Source of the DNA: Paracoccus aminovorans
GTDB lineage: Bacteria > Pseudomonadota > Alphaproteobacteria > Rhodobacterales > Rhodobacteraceae
Assembly (NCBI RefSeq): GCF_900005615.1
Contig: NZ_LN832559.1
Span: 2,991,001-3,055,000, forward strand
Length of the DNA stretch: 64,000 nucleotides
Direction: 5' to 3'
The position numbers and the translations under genes are program-made. Positions within the stretch are counted from its first letter, which is position 1, and every line of letters starts with the position of its first letter. The notes below the pieces were generated by a model. That model saw only the letters and a list, made by a program, of their open reading frames with translations, ran no database searches and was not told the origin of the DNA. Below, in pieces: positions 29,295 to 38,471 of this stretch.

Positions 29295-30097
29295 TCCTGC
29301 GCGCCGCCTTGCTGCTGCTGGCGCTGGCACTGCCGGCGACGGCCCAGCAGCGGCTGATGCCGCCGCGCACCCCGACGCCGCCCCCGCCCGAGCAGATCGT
29401 CGCCGGCCTGTCGCGCGAGGACGTGGACATCACCACCAATTTCGACGGGTCCGAGATCATCATCTATGGCGCCATCAAGCGCGAGCGGCCGATCCCGCGC
29501 GACAACCCGCTGGACGTGATCGTCACGGTCGAGGGACCGGCCCGCGCCGTCACCGTCCGCCACAAGGAGCGGCGGCTGGGGGTCTGGGTCAACACCGGCC
29601 GCGTCGGCATCGGCTCGGCGCCCAGCTTCTATGTCGTCGCCACCACCCGGCCCTTGCAGCGCATCCTGAAGCCGGAACAGGACCAGCGATTCCGCATCTC
29701 GATCCCGCTGGCGATGCGGGCCTTCGCCGGGAATGCCGACGTGCCCGACGTGGTGCCCTATACCGAGGCTTTCGTCCGCCTGCGCGAGAATGCGGACATG
29801 TACCGCCAGGACGACGGCGCCGTGCTGTTGGCCGAGCAGACGCTGTTCCGCGCCGATGTCCGCCTGCCCGCCAACCTGATCGAGGGCTTCTACAGCACCC
29901 GCATCTTCCTGCTGCGGGACGGGGCGGTGATCGACAGCTTCCGCGCGCCCATCGAGGTGCGCAAGGTCGGGCTGGAGCGCTGGCTGTATCGGCTGGCGCT
30001 GGACCGGCCGCTGATCTACGGCATCATGTCGCTGGCCATCGCGGTCGCCGCCGGCTGGGGCGCCTCGGCCGCCTTCCGGCTGGTCAAGCGGACCTAG
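29291..30097 (+). CDS. TIGR02186 family membrane-anchored protein
   Basis: 268 residues with an N-terminal signal peptide (cleavage near ATA-QQR), a periplasmic beta-rich body and one C-terminal membrane helix (YGIMSLAIAVAAGWGASAAF) before a short basic tail. Segments such as NFDGSEIIIYGAIKRERPIP and STRIFLLRDGAVIDSF match my memory of TIGR02186, an alphaproteobacterial family of unknown function. Translationally coupled to the TauE/SafE permease, so probably an accessory to that transporter. Confidence 0.85.
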   Translation: MILRAALLLLALALPATAQQRLMPPRTPTPPPPEQIVAGLSREDVDITTNFDGSEIIIYGAIKRERPIPRDNPLDVIVTVEGPARAVTVRHKERRLGVWVNTGRVGIGSAPSFYVVATTRPLQRILKPEQDQRFRISIPLAMRAFAGNADVPDVVPYTEAFVRLRENADMYRQDDGAVLLAEQTLFRADVRLPANLIEGFYSTRIFLLRDGAVIDSFRAPIEVRKVGLERWLYRLALDRPLIYGIMSLAIAVAAGWGASAAFRLVKRT

Positions 30098-30099
30098 GT

Positions 30100-30375
30100 T
30101 CAGTGGACGCTTGTCCGATTCCCGGCCGGGCCGCGGGCACCGCCATGGGCGATGTTCACCACGCAGACCGTCAGCGGCACGCCGAATTTCGCGGGACGAC
30201 AGCGGCGATGGTGGCGACCGCGCGGTAGCTTTCGCCACGGCCAGCCTGTCCGCACGATCCGCAGCACCGCCTCGGCAACCGTCCGATTGTCACGCCGGAT
30301 GCCGCCCCGCGTCCGCCCGTTCCCCATGACATGCGCCAAAAGCCGGTCCAAAGTTCCATCGCCATCCTGCGGCAA
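30100..30375 (-). pseudogene. IS5-family transposase remnant (N-terminal piece)
   Basis: On the minus strand the frame includes NRTVAEAVLRIVRTGWPWRKLP, which closely resembles the N-terminal helix-turn-helix region of IS5/IS4-type transposases (NRLFVEAVLWxxRTGxPWRDLP). The sequence loses similarity after KLPRG, and no DDE domain follows before the TIGR02186 gene. It is therefore a fragment left by a degraded insertion. No terminal repeats were found around it. It is unrelated to the intact element at 38472. Confidence 0.65.
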
Positions 30376-30430
30376 CGCAAACAGGGATGCACGTCAGATC
30401 AGGAAGAGGGATCCCGATAGGCCGCGCAAC

Positions 30431-31591
30431 CTAGCCCGAGATCTCGCCGCGCCGGAACGGCCCCAGTTCGGCCAGCAGCGCCATCTCCTGCCCCACCGCC
30501 TGCCGTTCGCGGTCCAGGTAATCGCTGATCGCCCGGTGGAAGCCCTCGTCCCGGACCCAATGCAGCGAATGGGTCTGGGTGGGAAGATAGCCGCGCGCCA
30601 GCTTGTGCTCGCCCTGGGCGCCGGCCTCGACCCGGGCTAGGCCGTTCGCGATGGCCCAGTCGATGGCGCGGTGGTAGCACAGCTCGAAATGCAGGAACGG
30701 ATGGTCCTCGGTGCAGCCCCAATAGCGGCCGTACAGCGCGTCCGGCCCGATCAGGTTCAGCGCCCCGGCGACGGGACGGCCGTCGCGCTCGGCCAGGACC
30801 AGCAGGCAATCGTCGCGCATGGTCTCGTGCAGCCGCTCGAAGAAGGCGCGCGTCAGGTAGGGCCGGCCCCATTTGCGGCCGCCGGTGTCCTGGTAGAAGG
30901 TCCAGAAGGCGTCCCAATGCGCGGGCCGGATCTCCTCCCCGGTCAGGCTGCGGATGGTGCCGCCGAAGGCCTGGGCGCGCTCGCGCTCCTTGCGGATCGC
31001 CTTGCGCTTGCGCGAGGACAGCTGCGCCAGGAAGTCGTCGAATGTGCCGTAGCCCTGGTTCAGCCAGTGGAACTGCTCGCTGGCGCGGGGCAGGAAGCCC
31101 GCGGCTTCGCCCAGTTCCGCCTCGGCCTGGGTGCAGAAGGTGACATGCGCGCCCGAAAGGCCCGATTGCCGTGCCAGCTGCGCCATCGCCTGCAACAGCG
31201 CCGCCTGCACCGGACGGTCCGGCGCGATCAGCCGCGGGCCGGTGACCGGGGTAAAGGGCACCGCGCATTGCAGCTTGGGATAATAGCGCCCGCCGGCGCG
31301 CTCATAGGCCTGCGCCCAGGCGTGGTCGAAGATGTATTCGCCCTGGCTGTGGGTCTTGAGATAGCAGGGCGCGACGCCCGCGACCCGGCCCCCGACCCGC
31401 GCCACCAGATGCGAAGGATGCCAGCCCGTGCCCTCGCCGACCGAGCCGGACTGTTCCAGCGCCGCCAGGAAGCGGTGGCTGGTGAAGGGGTTGCCGCCCG
31501 CGCCGCAGCCGTCCCAATCGGCGGCCGGGATCGCGGAGATGGCGGGCAGGACGGAGACGGTCATTTCGCTCATGCGGCGAAACATAGGCAT
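30431..31591 (-). CDS. FemAB-like/GNAT acyltransferase (DUF482, PF04339-type)
   Basis: Up to 386 residues; ATG at 31591, 31573 or 31564 could start it. The double-GNAT protein carries NPFTSHRFLAALEQSGSVG, YIFDHAWAQAYERAGG, YPKLQCAVPFTPVTGPR, FYQDTGGRKWGRPYLTRAFF and ARVEAGAQGEHKLARGY, all hallmarks of the DUF482 group sometimes annotated as peptidoglycan biosynthesis FemAB-like. The real acceptor is unproven. Cytosolic. Last gene of a minus-strand row with GDPD and RidA genes. Confidence 0.9.
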   Translation of the reverse strand: MPMFRRMSEMTVSVLPAISAIPAADWDGCGAGGNPFTSHRFLAALEQSGSVGEGTGWHPSHLVARVGGRVAGVAPCYLKTHSQGEYIFDHAWAQAYERAGGRYYPKLQCAVPFTPVTGPRLIAPDRPVQAALLQAMAQLARQSGLSGAHVTFCTQAEAELGEAAGFLPRASEQFHWLNQGYGTFDDFLAQLSSRKRKAIRKERERAQAFGGTIRSLTGEEIRPAHWDAFWTFYQDTGGRKWGRPYLTRAFFERLHETMRDDCLLVLAERDGRPVAGALNLIGPDALYGRYWGCTEDHPFLHFELCYHRAIDWAIANGLARVEAGAQGEHKLARGYLPTQTHSLHWVRDEGFHRAISDYLDRERQAVGQEMALLAELGPFRRGEISG

Positions 31592-31624
31592 GCCGCCCGG
31601 CTTTGTCAGCGGGCAGCAGCCAGA

Positions 31625-32386
31625 TCAGGGTCTCGCGGGCAGGTAATGCTCGAAGGTGATGTTGTCGGCGACGCGGCGGGCCTGGATCTCTTGTTCCGGG
31701 CTGCCGACGGTCCAGCACAGCACCGGCACGCCCCGTGCCTTCAGCGCCGCGACCGCCGGATTGGCCAGATCGGCCCGGTCGTGCGAGACGAAGCCCGCCC
31801 CCACCGCGTCGAAATCGGCGATGGCGGCCAGATGGGCGCGGGCAGGCGCATCGAGCGCCGGCCATTCCTCGGCGTCATAGCCGCAGGTGGTCAGGCCGAC
31901 GGCCACGCCGGGCGCGGCCGCGTGGAAGGCCGCGACCACATGCGGGTTGAAGGACATCACCGCCACCGGCCCGCCGTAGCCGGCCAGCGCCGCGGCCACC
32001 CGGCCCGGCAGGGCGCCCACATCGGGTCCCGAATCGGCGGTCGGGTCCTTGATCTCGATCAGCAGCGGCACACGGCCGGCGACCTCGGCCAGCATGTCGG
32101 CCAGGGTCGGGATGCCCTCGCCGCTGCCCATCAGCCGCAGCCGCGCCAGCTGCGCGGGGGTGCTGGCGGCGACGGTGCCCCGGGCCTCGCCGGTCAGCCG
32201 CGCCAGGTCGTAGTCGTGGAACACCATCGGCGTATCGTCCAGCGCGCGCTGGATGTCGCATTCGATGCCATAGCCCCGGGCGATGGCGGCGCGGAACGCC
32301 GCCATGCTGTTTTCCGGCACGCCCGGCCCGTGCAGCCCGCGATGGGCAAGGGGCAGGCGCAGGAAATCGGGATGCAGCGGGATCAT
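31625..32386 (-). CDS. Glycerophosphodiester phosphodiesterase
   Basis: 253 residues from ATG 32386. A compact GDPD barrel: AHRGLHGPGVPENSMAAF supplies the catalytic His and metal Glu, GIECDIQRALDDTPMVFHDY the second His and Glu/Asp, and LLIEIKDP the third metal ligand. It hydrolyses glycerophosphodiesters to glycerol-3-phosphate and an alcohol. No signal peptide, so cytosolic, like UgpQ. Its start overlaps the stop of the RidA gene by ATGA. Confidence 0.95.
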   Translation of the reverse strand: MIPLHPDFLRLPLAHRGLHGPGVPENSMAAFRAAIARGYGIECDIQRALDDTPMVFHDYDLARLTGEARGTVAASTPAQLARLRLMGSGEGIPTLADMLAEVAGRVPLLIEIKDPTADSGPDVGALPGRVAAALAGYGGPVAVMSFNPHVVAAFHAAAPGVAVGLTTCGYDAEEWPALDAPARAHLAAIADFDAVGAGFVSHDRADLANPAVAALKARGVPVLCWTVGSPEQEIQARRVADNITFEHYLPARP

Positions 32387-32823
32387 TCGATCTCGAAGAC
32401 CGCTTCGATCTCGACCGCCACCCCGCGCGGCAGCGCCGGGGCCGAGACCGCGGCCCGGGCGTGGCGGCCCTTGTCGCCGAACACCTCGACCATCAGGTCC
32501 GAGCAACCGTTGATGACCTCGGGCTGGTCGGTGAAATCGGCGGTCGAGTTCACGAAACCGCCCAGCTTGACCACGCGCTCGACCCGATCCAGCGTGCCCA
32601 GCGCCGCCTTGGCCTGCGCCAGAAGCGACAGCCCGCAGCCGCGCGCGGCCTCGGCCGCCTCGGCGGTGCCGACCTGGTCGCCGACCCGGCCCTTCAGCGC
32701 CGAGATCTGCCCCGACACGAACAGCAAATTGCCCGAGATGACGTAAGGGACATAGTTCGCCGCCGGCGCCGGGGCGTCGGGCAGCGTGATCCCAAGCTCT
32801 GCCAGTTTCGTCTCGATGGTCAT
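32383..32823 (-). CDS. RidA family reactive imine deaminase
   Basis: 146 residues of the YjgF/YER057c/RidA type: TIETKLAELGITLPDAPAPA, VPYVISGNLLFVSGQI and LPRGVAVEIEAVFEIE. RidA proteins hydrolyse enamine/imine intermediates that escape PLP enzymes and so protect cells from 2-aminoacrylate. The longer N-terminal segment and the motif ALPRGVAVEIEAV place it in an Rid subfamily other than strict RidA. Coupled to the downstream GDPD gene. Confidence 0.92.
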   Translation of the reverse strand: MTIETKLAELGITLPDAPAPAANYVPYVISGNLLFVSGQISALKGRVGDQVGTAEAAEAARGCGLSLLAQAKAALGTLDRVERVVKLGGFVNSTADFTDQPEVINGCSDLMVEVFGDKGRHARAAVSAPALPRGVAVEIEAVFEIE

Positions 32824-32835
32824 CGCGTTCTTCTC

Positions 32836-33300
32836 CTACCAGTCGATGTAATCGCGGAATTCGTTCATGGCGACGCGCCAGCTGGCCAGCGCCTCGTCGA
32901 AATTCTTGCGCCCGATGCCGTCGCCCGCAAGGCCGATGTCCATTTCCAGGAAGGCATCGCCGCTATCCGACACCACAACTGTCGCAAACGGGTTCGAGAG
33001 GTTCCATTGATTGGCCAGCTGCGGCGTCATCGGCGCCGGCAGGGTGAAGCCCGACACGAATTGCATCCGCTCGCACAGCGGCCGGCAGCCGTAGAAATAG
33101 ACGTTGAAGCGAATGTCGTCGATCCGGCTTTCCAGCACCGGCATGCCCTCGATGTCCGCGCCGCGGCTGATCGGCAGCCCGCTTTGCGCCATCAGCTCGC
33201 CGATCTGCTTCGGGTCGCCCAGCACCGGAGAGGAAAGTTCGGCCATCGCCGGCAACGCCGGAAGAAACGCCAGGACGGCGAGGGGAAACAGGGCACGCAT
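32836..33300 (-). CDS. YbjN-like secreted protein
   Basis: 154 residues from ATG 33300 (GGAG upstream), opening a signal peptide (MRALFPLAVLAFLPALPAMA). The mature part has the alpha/beta layout of YbjN/TY3-like sensory domains, with DIRFNVYFYGC, CERMQFVSGF and GDAFLEMDIGLAGDGI. A Cys pair (GCRPLCE) could form a disulfide in the periplasm. The family has structural similarity to secretion chaperones, but its function is unknown. It lies between smc and the RidA gene. Confidence 0.8.
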   Translation of the reverse strand: MRALFPLAVLAFLPALPAMAELSSPVLGDPKQIGELMAQSGLPISRGADIEGMPVLESRIDDIRFNVYFYGCRPLCERMQFVSGFTLPAPMTPQLANQWNLSNPFATVVVSDSGDAFLEMDIGLAGDGIGRKNFDEALASWRVAMNEFRDYIDW

Positions 33301-33342
33301 GGCGGACTCCGGGGAAGCTGCGCGCTGATAGCGCATCGCGTG

Positions 33343-36300
33343 TCAGGCGACCAGAGCCTCGGCGCGTTTCAGGTCCACGGAAACCAACTGGCTGACGCCC
33401 TGCTCGACCATGGTGACGCCGAACAGCCGGTCCATCCGCGCCATGGTGACGGCGTGGTGCGTGATCACAAGGAAGCGGGTGTCGGTGCGGCGCGTCATTT
33501 CGTCCATCAGGTCGCAGAAACGGGTGACGTTGGCGTCGTCCAGCGGCGCGTCCACCTCGTCCAGCACGCAGATCGGGGCGGGGTTGGCCAGGAAGACCGC
33601 AAAGATCAGCGCCAGCGCGGTCAGCGTCTGTTCGCCCCCCGACAACAGGCTGAGCGTGCTGAGTTTTTTTCCCGGAGGCTGGCACATGATCTCCAGCCCC
33701 GCCTCCAGCGGGTCGTCGGATTCGACCAGCACCAGCCGCGCCTCGCCACCGCCGAACAGATGCGTGAACAGCGTGGTGAAATTGGCGTTGACCGTGTCGA
33801 AGGCGGCCAGCAGCCGCTCGCGCCCCTCGCGGTTCAGGCTGCCGATGCCCTGGCGCAGCTTGCGGATCGCCTCGGTCAGGTCCGCCTTCTCGGCGCCCAG
33901 CCGGTCGCGCTCGGCTTCCAGCTCGCGCTTGTCCTCGTCGGCGCGGAGGTTGACCGCGCCCAGCGCATCGCGTTGCTGGCGCAGCCGGGCGATCCGGTCC
34001 TCCAGCGCGTCGGGAGCGATCTCCTCGACCTCACCCAGGCTGTCGAGCAGCGCCTCGGGCGTCGCTTCCAGCTCTTCGTGGATGCGCAGCCGGGCGGCGG
34101 CTTCGGCCTCGGTCGCGGCCTCGGCGCGGGCCTCGCGGGCGGCGCGGGTCTCGCGCGCGTCGGATGCCGCACGCTCGGCCTCGCGCTCGGCCTCGGCGGC
34201 GATGCGCAGCGCCTGGTCGGCGGCGGACAGGGCCGCGCGGGCGCGGGCCAGGCGGGCGGCGGCCTGGGCTTCGGATTCGGTCAGCACCGCGCGGCGTTCC
34301 GCCAGGATCTCGGGCTGGGCCTCGGCCTCTTCCAGATCGGCGGCGGCTTCGTCGCGGCGTGCGGCCAGTTCGGCGGCGCGGGTGCCGGCCTGGTCCAGGC
34401 GCAGCCGCCAGCCGGATTCCTCCTTGGCGATCTCTTGCAGGCGCTTGGTGCGGGCATTCGCCTCGCGCCGCAACTCATCCAGCGCGCCGCGCCGGGTCAG
34501 GGTGGCGATGCGCGCAGCCTCGGCCCCGGTGCGGGCATGTTCCACCGCCGCCGCCGCCGCGCCGCGGTCGGGCAGGTCGGCCAGCGCCCGCTCTGCCTCG
34601 GCCAGACGCTTGCGCGCGTCGGCGGCATCGTCGCGGTGGCGGGCCAGTTCGGCGCGGGCCGATTCGGCGCGACTCTGCGCCATGGACAGGTCCGATTCGG
34701 CGCGGGTGACCGCGCGCACGGCCTCGGAAAGCCCGCGCTCGGCATCGCGCCTTGCGTCGCGGGCGCGCTTCTCGGCCTCGGCCGCGGCCAGATGGCGGTC
34801 GCGCAGCGCCTGATGCGCGGCCTGCGCCGCGGCGGCCCGGGCCTGCGCCGCCGCGGCCTGCCCGGTCAGTTCGGCCAGCTGGTTGACCTTCTGCAGATGC
34901 AGCGCGGCGGCCGAGGACGCCTCGCCCGCCATCACCCGCATGCCGTCCCAGCGGAACAGGTCGCCGTCGCGGGTGACCAGCCGCTGGCCGGGGGCAAGCT
35001 GCGCCTGCATCGCCGCGCCGGTGGCCGCATCCGCGACCAGCCCGACCTGCGACAGCCGCCGCCCCAGCGCCTCGGGTCCCTCGACATGCGGTGCCAGCGG
35101 CTCGGCGCCGGCGGGCAGCGGCTGCGGCGCGTCATAGCCCGGCAGCAGGTGCCAGCCCGAGCCGTCGCCGGCCAGCCCGACGCCCAGATCGTCGCCCAGC
35201 GCCGCGCCGAAGGCGGCTTCATGGCCGCGCGCGACCCGCACCAGCTCCAGGATCGCGCCGCCGCCCTGGCCGCGTTCGACCAGCCGTTTCAGCGCCGCCA
35301 TCTCGGCATTCAGCGCCGACACCTCGCCCTCGGCCTCGGCCCGGGCCGAGCGGGCAGCGGATTCCTCGGCCTCCAGCGCGGCGCGGCTCTCTTCGGCAGC
35401 CGCCAGCGTATCCTCGGCCTGTTCGACACGGTCGCGGGCGGCCTCCTGCGCCTCTTCGGCAGCCTCTCGGGCGGCGTCGGCCTGGGTGCCGGCATCGGCC
35501 GCGCGGGCGGCAGCGGCTTCGGCCTCCTGCGCCGCGCGGCCGGCGCGGTCCAGCATCTGGCGCAGGTCCTGGGCCAGCCGCTCGGCCGAGTGGTGGCGGG
35601 CGGCAAGCCGGGCGGATTCGTCGGTCAGTTCGGCCAGCTTGGCTTCGACCTCGCGCAACGCCTCGGCCGCCTCGTCGGCGGTTTCGGAAGCCAGGGCCAG
35701 CCGGTCCTCATGCCCCTGCCCGGCCTTGTCGAGTTCGCGCCTTTCCCAGTCCAGCCGCGCGATCACCTCGCCCGCGTCGCGGTTCAGCGCCGATTCCCGC
35801 TCGATGTCGCGGTCCAGCTGGGCGATGCGCGCCAGCAGGGTCTGGATCGTCTGCGCGGCGCGGGCCTCGGCCTCGTCCAGCGCCTCGCGCTCGACGGTGG
35901 CGCGCGACAGGATGGCGGCGGCCACCTGCTCTTCTTCGCGCAGCGGCGGCAGCGTCGCCTCGGCCCCTTCGCGGGCGGCGATGGCGCGGCGGGCCTGGGC
36001 CTCGGCCTCGGCGGCGGCGCGGATCGCCGCGCGCAGCGCCTCGGCGGTTGCCGCCTTGGCCTGGTCGGCCTCGGCCCAGCGGCGATACAGCAGCACGCCC
36101 TCGGCCCGGCGCAGCGCGGCGCCGATCTCGCGATAGCGGGCGGCGGCGCGGGCCTGCCGGGCCAGGCTGGCGGCCTGCGTCGAGAGCTGGTCCAGCGTAT
36201 CGTCCACGCGGGTCAAGTTCGCCTCGGCCCCGTTCAGCTTCAGTTCGGCCTCGTGCCGGCGCTGGTAGAGGCCGCTGATCCCCGCCGCCTCTTCCAGGAT

Positions 36301-36795
36301 GCGGCGGCGGGCCTTGGGCTTGGCGTTGATGAGTTCCGAAATCTGTCCCTGCCGCACCAGCGCCGGCGAATGCGCCCCGGTCGAGGCATCCGCGAACAGC
36401 ATCTGCACGTCCCGCGCCCGCACGTCCTTGCCGTTGATGCGATAGGCGGAGCCGGCGTCGCGGGTGATGCGGCGGGTGATGTCCAGCGAGTCGGCGTCGT
36501 TCATGCCGGCGGGGGCCAGGCGGTCCTTGTTGTCGATGGTCAGCGTGACCTCGGCATGGGCGCGGGCGGACCGCCGCGCGGTGCCGGCGAAGATCACGTC
36601 CTCCATCCCCTCGCCGCGCATGGCGGTGGGACGGTTCTCGCCCATGACCCAGCGCAGCGCTTCCAGCAGGTTCGACTTGCCGCAACCGTTCGGGCCGACC
36701 ACGCCGGTCAGGCCCTCGCGGATGACCAGGTCGGTCGGGTCCACGAAGCTTTTGAATCCGTTCAGGCGAAGGCGGTCGAAGCGCAAAGGGACCAA
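33343..36795 (-). CDS. smc: Chromosome segregation protein SMC
   Basis: 1150 residues, normal for SMC. Walker A is GVVGPNGCGKSNLLEALRWV; two long coiled-coil arms rich in Ala/Glu/Arg flank a hinge near the middle (about 500-620); the C-terminal head has the signature LSLLSGGEQTLTALAL and Walker B PICVLDEVDAPLDD. It condenses and aligns chromosome arms, normally with ScpA and ScpB, which are not in the window. No ATG is available: the first TTG is at 36795, and a second TTG at 36786 would give the family-like start MRFDRLRLNGFKSF. Confidence 0.96.
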   Translation of the reverse strand: MVPLRFDRLRLNGFKSFVDPTDLVIREGLTGVVGPNGCGKSNLLEALRWVMGENRPTAMRGEGMEDVIFAGTARRSARAHAEVTLTIDNKDRLAPAGMNDADSLDITRRITRDAGSAYRINGKDVRARDVQMLFADASTGAHSPALVRQGQISELINAKPKARRRILEEAAGISGLYQRRHEAELKLNGAEANLTRVDDTLDQLSTQAASLARQARAAARYREIGAALRRAEGVLLYRRWAEADQAKAATAEALRAAIRAAAEAEAQARRAIAAREGAEATLPPLREEEQVAAAILSRATVEREALDEAEARAAQTIQTLLARIAQLDRDIERESALNRDAGEVIARLDWERRELDKAGQGHEDRLALASETADEAAEALREVEAKLAELTDESARLAARHHSAERLAQDLRQMLDRAGRAAQEAEAAAARAADAGTQADAAREAAEEAQEAARDRVEQAEDTLAAAEESRAALEAEESAARSARAEAEGEVSALNAEMAALKRLVERGQGGGAILELVRVARGHEAAFGAALGDDLGVGLAGDGSGWHLLPGYDAPQPLPAGAEPLAPHVEGPEALGRRLSQVGLVADAATGAAMQAQLAPGQRLVTRDGDLFRWDGMRVMAGEASSAAALHLQKVNQLAELTGQAAAAQARAAAAQAAHQALRDRHLAAAEAEKRARDARRDAERGLSEAVRAVTRAESDLSMAQSRAESARAELARHRDDAADARKRLAEAERALADLPDRGAAAAAVEHARTGAEAARIATLTRRGALDELRREANARTKRLQEIAKEESGWRLRLDQAGTRAAELAARRDEAAADLEEAEAQPEILAERRAVLTESEAQAAARLARARAALSAADQALRIAAEAEREAERAASDARETRAAREARAEAATEAEAAARLRIHEELEATPEALLDSLGEVEEIAPDALEDRIARLRQQRDALGAVNLRADEDKRELEAERDRLGAEKADLTEAIRKLRQGIGSLNREGRERLLAAFDTVNANFTTLFTHLFGGGEARLVLVESDDPLEAGLEIMCQPPGKKLSTLSLLSGGEQTLTALALIFAVFLANPAPICVLDEVDAPLDDANVTRFCDLMDEMTRRTDTRFLVITHHAVTMARMDRLFGVTMVEQGVSQLVSVDLKRAEALVA

Positions 36796-36936
36796 TCCGG
36801 CTGGGTCAGCATCGGCCGAGTTTTGGCCATCCGCCCCGCCAAGTCAACCAAATCGCCCAGATATGGCCAAGTATGACTGGTTATCCACAAGATTTAAGGG
36901 GTCAACACAAGACTTGGACAGTGCTAACGTGCCGGA

Positions 36937-37290
36937 ATGATTCCCGCGCTTGCCATCCTGCTGTTCCTTCAACTCGTGGGCGAGATCGCCTCGCGCGGGC
37001 TGGGCCTGCCCCTGCCCGGCCCGGTGGTCGGGCTTTTGCTGCTGCTCGGCAGCTGCGCGCTGCGCCCGGCCCTGGCCGAGATGCTGCGCCCGGTGGTGAC
37101 CGGCATCCTGGGCAACCTGTCGCTGTTCTTCGTCCCGGCCGGCGTGGGCGTGATCGCGCATCTGGGCCAGTTCCGCCACGACGGGCTGGCCATCGCGCTG
37201 GCGCTGACCGTCTCGACCGCGCTGGCGATCGCGGCCGGGGCGTTGGTCTTTACCGCCGTGGTGCGCTGGATGGGCGGGGACGAGGAATGA
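36937..37290 (+). CDS. LrgA/CidA family holin-like membrane protein
   Basis: 117 residues with four membrane helices. It has the family layout EIASRGLGLPLPGPVVGLLL, then SLFFVPAGVGVIAH. The protein is thought to form oligomers in the inner membrane and, with LrgB, influence murein hydrolase activity, pyruvate or glycolate transport. Stop and start of the next gene overlap (ATGA). Divergent from smc. Confidence 0.93.
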   Translation: MIPALAILLFLQLVGEIASRGLGLPLPGPVVGLLLLLGSCALRPALAEMLRPVVTGILGNLSLFFVPAGVGVIAHLGQFRHDGLAIALALTVSTALAIAAGALVFTAVVRWMGGDEE

Positions 37291-38003
37291 CCGACGCGGC
37301 GCTGATCTGGAGCTATCTGTCGCAAGAGCCGCTGCTGTGGCTGACCGCGACGCTGGTCGCCTATGTGCTGGGCGACCGCTTCTTCCGCCGCATGAACCGG
37401 CAGAGCTGGGCCAATCCGGTGCTGACCGCGGTGATCCTGCTGGGGGTGGTGCTCTGGGCCACCGGCACCAGCTACCAGACCTATTTCGAGGGCGCGCAAT
37501 TCGTGCATTTCATGCTGGGCCCGGCCACGGTGGCGCTGGGGATGCCGCTTTACGACAACCTGCACCGGGTCAGGAAGGCGGCGCTGCCGCTGGTGGCGGG
37601 GCTACTGGCGGGCTCACTGACGGCGGTGATCTCGGTGCTGGCGATCGGCAAGGCCTTCGGGCTGGGCCCGGTCATGCTGGCCAGCCTGGCGCCAAAATCC
37701 ACCACCGCCCCGGTCGCCATCGGCATCTCCGAGGGGCTGGGCGGCGAGCCGACCATCACCGCCGTGCTGGTGCTGCTGACCGGCATCTTTGGCGCGATCA
37801 TCGCCACGCCGCTCTTGAACGCGCTGGGGATCCGCGACTGGCGGGCGCGCGGCTTTTCGCTGGGCGTAGCGGCGCATGGCATCGGCACGGCGCGGGCGTT
37901 TCAGGTCAACGAGACCGCGGGCGCCTTTGCCGGCATCGGTATGGGGCTGAACGCGGTGCTGACCGCGATCATCGCGCCGCTGGTGCTGCATCTGTTCCAG
38001 TGA
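37287..38003 (+). CDS. LrgB/CidB family membrane protein
   Basis: 238 residues with about seven membrane helices. Diagnostic segments are HFMLGPATVALGMPLY, LAPKSTTAPVAIGISEGLGG and LGVAAHGIGTARAFQVNETAGAF. It is the membrane partner of the LrgA-like protein. The gene converges on the split LRR gene, with 16 bases between stop codons. Confidence 0.95.
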   Translation: MTDAALIWSYLSQEPLLWLTATLVAYVLGDRFFRRMNRQSWANPVLTAVILLGVVLWATGTSYQTYFEGAQFVHFMLGPATVALGMPLYDNLHRVRKAALPLVAGLLAGSLTAVISVLAIGKAFGLGPVMLASLAPKSTTAPVAIGISEGLGGEPTITAVLVLLTGIFGAIIATPLLNALGIRDWRARGFSLGVAAHGIGTARAFQVNETAGAFAGIGMGLNAVLTAIIAPLVLHLFQ

Positions 38004-38019
38004 AAAGGGCATTTGAGCC

Positions 38020-38471
38020 CTAGGTGGACAGTTGTTGGGTGTAACGCTTGAGATGTTTCTCGATATAGGCGGAGTCACACGTTGGGCATGCTAGTCGAAG
38101 GCCTTTGCCTGTCAGCATAGATTGTGGCGCCCCACAATTTTTGCACTTTAGAAGACTCGGATTTGCGACCGTAATAATGCCACCTTTCCAAGGAAAGTCG
38201 ACCTGAGGATGGTGAGCCTCAAATCGGGCAATCTCTTGCCAAGAGTAGGAGTTTGAGAAGAACACCGTCTTTAGGTTGTGGAGGACGTTCAGCGCCTCCA
38301 ACGAACCATCGCGGGTCCCTCCCGCGTAGATCAACTCCTCCAGTTTTTCGAGAGAGCTTACCGGGGAAAGACTGCTCAAAGTGATCGTAGCGGAGAACGA
38401 AGGCCATATTGTCAAAGACTTGAGACACCTGGCAGCTTGAATTCCTTCAAGATCAGCAATCTTGTCCGACC
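38020..38471 (-). pseudogene. LRR/zinc-ribbon protein, C-terminal part, cut by insertion sequence
   Basis: This is the 3' part of one gene whose 5' part is at 39522-39783. It encodes leucine-rich-repeat-like segments (CLKSLTIWPSF, LEKLEELIYAGGT, LHNLKTVFFSNSY) and a C-terminal zinc ribbon with two CxxC knuckles (KCKNCGAP and ACPTCD). Removing 1059 bases (the element plus one 9-base target copy) joins the two parts in the same frame to give a 234-residue protein that reads LWVYGSDKIADLEGI across the junction. GC content is much lower than in the neighbours, pointing to horizontal origin. Function unknown. Confidence 0.8.

Noticed and set aside
32461..36876. A plus-strand open frame of about 1470 codons opposite smc
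   Set aside because: It is the complement of the smc coiled-coil and has the Arg/Gln/Gly-rich composition of an antisense shadow; smc itself is unmistakable.
36937..38003. Holin-like genes as a sign of a prophage
   Set aside because: The LrgA/LrgB pair is a normal chromosomal operon; no phage structural, integrase or lysin genes are nearby.
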